From Collinsella bouchesdurhonensis (GTDB lineage Bacteria; Actinomycetota; Coriobacteriia; Coriobacteriales; Coriobacteriaceae), in the NCBI RefSeq assembly GCF_900155365.1, contig NZ_LT699739.1:585713-649712 (forward strand): a stretch of 64,000 bases of DNA, in the 5' to 3' direction. Below are positions 61,633-64,000 of this stretch, one piece after another. The first letter of the stretch is position 1. Each line of letters starts with the position of its first letter. The translations under genes were made by a program, and so were the position numbers. Below the pieces are notes generated by a model. The model saw nothing but the letters and a program-made list of their open reading frames with translations, did no database searches and was not told the DNA's origin.

Positions 61633-61655
61633 CCCATAGAGTGACCATCTATGGG
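61633..61655. promoter_or_regulatory. Palindrome upstream of the leader hairpins
   Basis: CCCATAGA (61633-61640) / TCTATGGG (61648-61655), a perfect 8-bp inverted repeat with a 7-bp spacer. It could be an operator for the hydroxyproline operon or a third RNA hairpin. Confidence 0.5.
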
Positions 61656-61784
61656 CGCTATTGCGCTCGGTAGCAGGCAAAAACAAATTCGTTTAAGCAG
61701 GACTATTTTCGATGAAATGAGAGACGAAACAGAATTGAAACGTATCAAAGGCTGCTAAAGGTAGGAATTATAAGATGAACGGTA

Positions 61785-62051
61785 CTAACGAAAGCGAGCC
61801 ATCTTATGAAGTAAAGAATTACTTTTCATATCATACAAACGAAGGTCATAACGACGAATAGCCGGATTGTGGAGAAACTTCTGAAAAAGCCCTAAGCGTT
61901 TCAAAAAAAGGTCAAGCACCGATAGCCGGAAATATGCCGTCAAAGCCAGGAACAGGCTTAGTGGCCACACAGTCTCATATCCGTAAAGACAACAAGCGTA
62001 ACGATCACGAAATTGCTTCCTAACCAAAATAGGTGCCAGCCAAGTGTACAA
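61785..62051 (-). CDS. Hypothetical small protein in AT-rich island (doubtful)
   Basis: An 88-codon frame from TTG, with no good ribosome site and an in-frame stop just upstream. The product has one hydrophobic segment (WPLSLFLALTAYF) and a basic C-terminus. I do not recognise it. The surrounding 61656-62166 is clearly more AT-rich than the rest of the window and otherwise empty, which suggests imported or decaying DNA beside insertion sequences. It could be the tail of a lost gene. Confidence 0.25.
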   Translation of the reverse strand: MYTWLAPILVRKQFRDRYACCLYGYETVWPLSLFLALTAYFRLSVLDLFLKRLGLFQKFLHNPAIRRYDLRLYDMKSNSLLHKMARFR

Positions 62052-62166
62052 AGCAAAATACTAAAAGAAGTTAAAAAGCTCTATCAAAGTTAAGCCATAT
62101 GTTTATGTCAAGCAGGCAATGAACAAAGTGGCACGCGCAATTTGAGCAGTTTGGCAGACGGCCTGG

Positions 62167-62871
62167 TTAAACGTTCGCCTTTCCGAGCATCAGCGCCGCA
62201 TCCATGCGGCGGCTCGATCCCCCGAACTCGATGAGCCTTCCGTGATGCACGATCCTGTCGATCATCGCAGCCGCGAGCTTGTCATCCCCTAGGATCGTCC
62301 CCCATTTGCTGAACTCGATGTTGGTCGTGAAGATCATGCTCCTCCTCTCGTAGCAGGCGGAGACCACCTGGAACAGCAGCCGCGCGCTCTCGACGTCGAT
62401 CGGCACGTACCCGAACTCGTCGAGTATGACAAGGTCGTTCCTTTCGATGTCCTTCATCATCGCCTCGAGTCGGTGCTCCCTCTTGGCCTTCGCCAGCGAC
62501 AGCGCCAGCTCGGCCGCGGTGTAGAACCTGACCGCCTTGCCGGCCATCACGCATGCGCTGCCGATCGCGATGGCCAGGTGCGTCTTGCCGCGCCCGGTCT
62601 GCCCATGGAACACGAAGTCCTGGGCCGCATCGACGAACGACAGGCTCTTGAGGTCGTCCACGCCGTAGCCGTCCGGGAACGCGACCTGCGAGAAGTCGTA
62701 CCCGTCGAACGATTTGACCTGCGGGAACTTCGCCCTTCTGTACAGCCTGGAGCGCTTGTTCCTCTCCCTGACGTCCATCTCGTATCCGATGAGGTCGCTG
62801 ACGGCCCTCAGCTGGGCCGCGCTGGACGACGCGAGGAACCACTCGATCGTCTCGTTTGTTTTTGATAGCTT
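62167..62871 (-). pseudogene. istB: IS21-family helper ATPase IstB, 5'-truncated
   Basis: The frame encodes an AAA+ transposition helper: GQTGRGKTHLAIAIG (Walker A), DLVILDEFGYVPID (Walker B), FTTNIEFSKWG and a final ALMLGKANV. Similarity begins at TNETIEWFLASSSAAQL just after an in-frame stop at 62872-62874, and no start codon precedes it until ATG 62778, so the N-terminus appears lost. It faces away from the istA gene beginning at 63014, so it is not that element's own istB and is probably a remnant of a second copy. Confidence 0.8.
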
Positions 62872-63013
62872 TTATTTTTAGGAAATCACGAGATAAAAGT
62901 TTCGGGTTTCACGACGATTGTTTCGCCTCATAAGCAAAGGCGCCGACCACCTCCAACGGATGGCCTAACTTAGTCATTGCTTCGGTAATCGACTCAAGGA
63001 GGCCGGAAAGGAA
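62872..63013. mobile_element. Junction of two IS21-type pieces, including the left end of the istA-bearing element
   Basis: 142 bp between the truncated istB and the start of istA. It contains an AT-rich part, then a TTTCGGGTTTCACGACG segment of the kind found near IS21 termini. I could not define the exact end or a target duplication. Confidence 0.4.
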
Positions 63014-64000
63014 ATGATCGGCATGTCAACTATTCTAGCAATCAAGCAGCGCGCTGCCCGTGGCGACAGCGTCGCCCAGATAGCCAGGGAGGAGGGAATC
63101 TCCGAGCCCACGGTGCGCAAATACCGCGACATGGACGACTTCTCCCCTCAGGTCAAGCCCAGGAAGAGGCGCGGTTCGAAGCTTGACCCGTTCAAGGCGA
63201 CGATAGATCGTTGGCTTGCGGAGGACAGGAAGCGGCGCCCCAAGCAGCGACACACGGCCCAGCGGGTATTCGACCGGCTCGTCGCGGAATGCGGCTACGA
63301 CGGCAGCTACACAATCGTCCAGGCCTACGTCAAGAAGCGCAAAGCCGAGCTCAAAGGCGCCAAAGACGAGTTCCTCAACCTCGAATGGGCGCCCGGCGAG
63401 GGGCAGGTCGACTTCGGCGTGTGCGACTTCAGGGTGCTGGGCGTCATGCGCGAGGTGCACTACCTGGTGGTCACCTTCCCGTTCTCCAACGTGTCGCTGG
63501 CGCAATGCTTCTGGGGCGAGACGTCGGAATGCGTCTGCGAGGGCCTGAAGGCCGTGTTCGAGTTCTGCGGGGGCGTGCCCACCCGGTTGGTGTTTGACAA
63601 CGCCACGGGCGTCGGCAGAAGGGTCGGCCAGGTTGTCAGCACCGCCGACACGTTCACGCGCTTCGCCGCCCACTACGGGTTCGACTTCTCCTTCTGCAAC
63701 CCCAACTCCGGCCACGAGAAGGGCTCCGTGGAGAATGCCGTCGGGGCCATCCGGCGCAACCTGTTCGTCCCCGTTCCCCGCATCGACAGCCTGCCCGCCT
63801 ACAACAAGCGGATCCTCGGCAGGTGCCTGGATCGCGCCGGCAAGGACCATTACCTCAAAGGGGAGCCCGAGCGCCAGCTGTTCATGGAGGACTGCGTGGC
63901 CATGGCCGACCTGCCGGCGAAGCCCTTCCGCGTCGCGAAGATAGTCACGGCCAAGACCGACAAGTACGGCGACGCGTGCCTCGACGGCAGACACCGCTAC
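63014..64000 (+). mobile_element. istA: IS21-family transposase IstA, 3' end beyond window
   Basis: 329 codons open to the window edge. A helix-turn-helix near residues 15-45 (ARGDSVAQIAREEGISEPTVRKY) is followed by a DDE integrase core: GEGQVDFGVCDF (first Asp), RLVFDNATG (second Asp) and HEKGSVENAVG (Glu). ATG at 63014 has AAAGGAA and AGGAGG upstream; ATG 63023 is an alternative. The matching istB should follow to the right of the window. Confidence 0.92.

Overview
The window looks like chromosomal DNA of an anaerobic, high-GC Gram-positive bacterium of the Coriobacteriia, most likely Collinsella or a close relative. This is inferred from gene content, because there is no rRNA to test it. 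Supporting signs are an oxygen-independent class III ribonucleotide reductase under NrdR boxes, two LPXTG surface proteins, WhiA with RapZ, an LtaS-type enzyme, a FemX/ATP-grasp peptidoglycan-bridge cluster, an actinobacterial-type LexA box before uvrA, and a glycyl-radical hydroxyproline dehydratase operon. Most genes read on the minus strand.

Layout: 1-2.2 kb, nrdD (its C-terminus lies outside the window) and its NrdR-controlled promoter. 2.2-5.1 kb, an alanine-rich coiled-coil LPQTG surface protein. 5.2-7.1 kb, tRNA-Cys, tRNA-Gly, tRNA-Val and a membrane protein. 7.1-10.5 kb, a PAS-GAF-PP2C phosphatase with a STAS-HATPase fusion, then tRNA-Leu. 10.6-12.6 kb, a large hairpin and a VWA/LPKTG surface protein whose signal peptide is interrupted by a 10-base G tract that puts it out of frame. 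12.8-22.2 kb, a complete oligopeptide ABC transporter (oppABCDF), an M24 peptidase and a second OppA. 22.3-24.3 kb, an aldo/keto reductase pair and secG. 24.5-31.8 kb, an aminotransferase, lower glycolysis (gpmI, tpiA, pgk, gap) and whiA. 31.8-42 kb, rapZ, uvrC, a cell-envelope set (ATP-grasp ligase, FemX-like, DegT-like transaminase, murJ), ybaK and an NlpC/P60 hydrolase. 42-48.4 kb, uvrA, an LtaS-like phosphotransferase and an Mrp ATPase. 48.4-52 kb, a degenerate repeat field and two flavoproteins. 52-55.7 kb, a decapitated larB remnant, uvrB, a lytic transglycosylase and coaE. 55.8-61.6 kb, a trans-4-hydroxy-L-proline operon (transporter, activase, HypD, ProC) behind a leader with two terminator-like hairpins. 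61.6-64 kb, an AT-rich island with pieces of two IS21-family elements.

How parts fit together: peptides imported by Opp and cut by the M24 peptidase could feed amino-acid metabolism. HypD plus ProC would turn hydroxyproline, abundant in host collagen, into proline. The murJ to ATP-grasp genes probably build and export lipid II with an interpeptide bridge. The items most worth a second look are the G-tract switch in the VWA adhesin, the tandem hairpin leader of the hydroxyproline operon, the AT-rich element shared by all three tRNA promoters, the compact phosphatase/STAS-HATPase partner-switching pair, and the absence of yvcK between rapZ and whiA.
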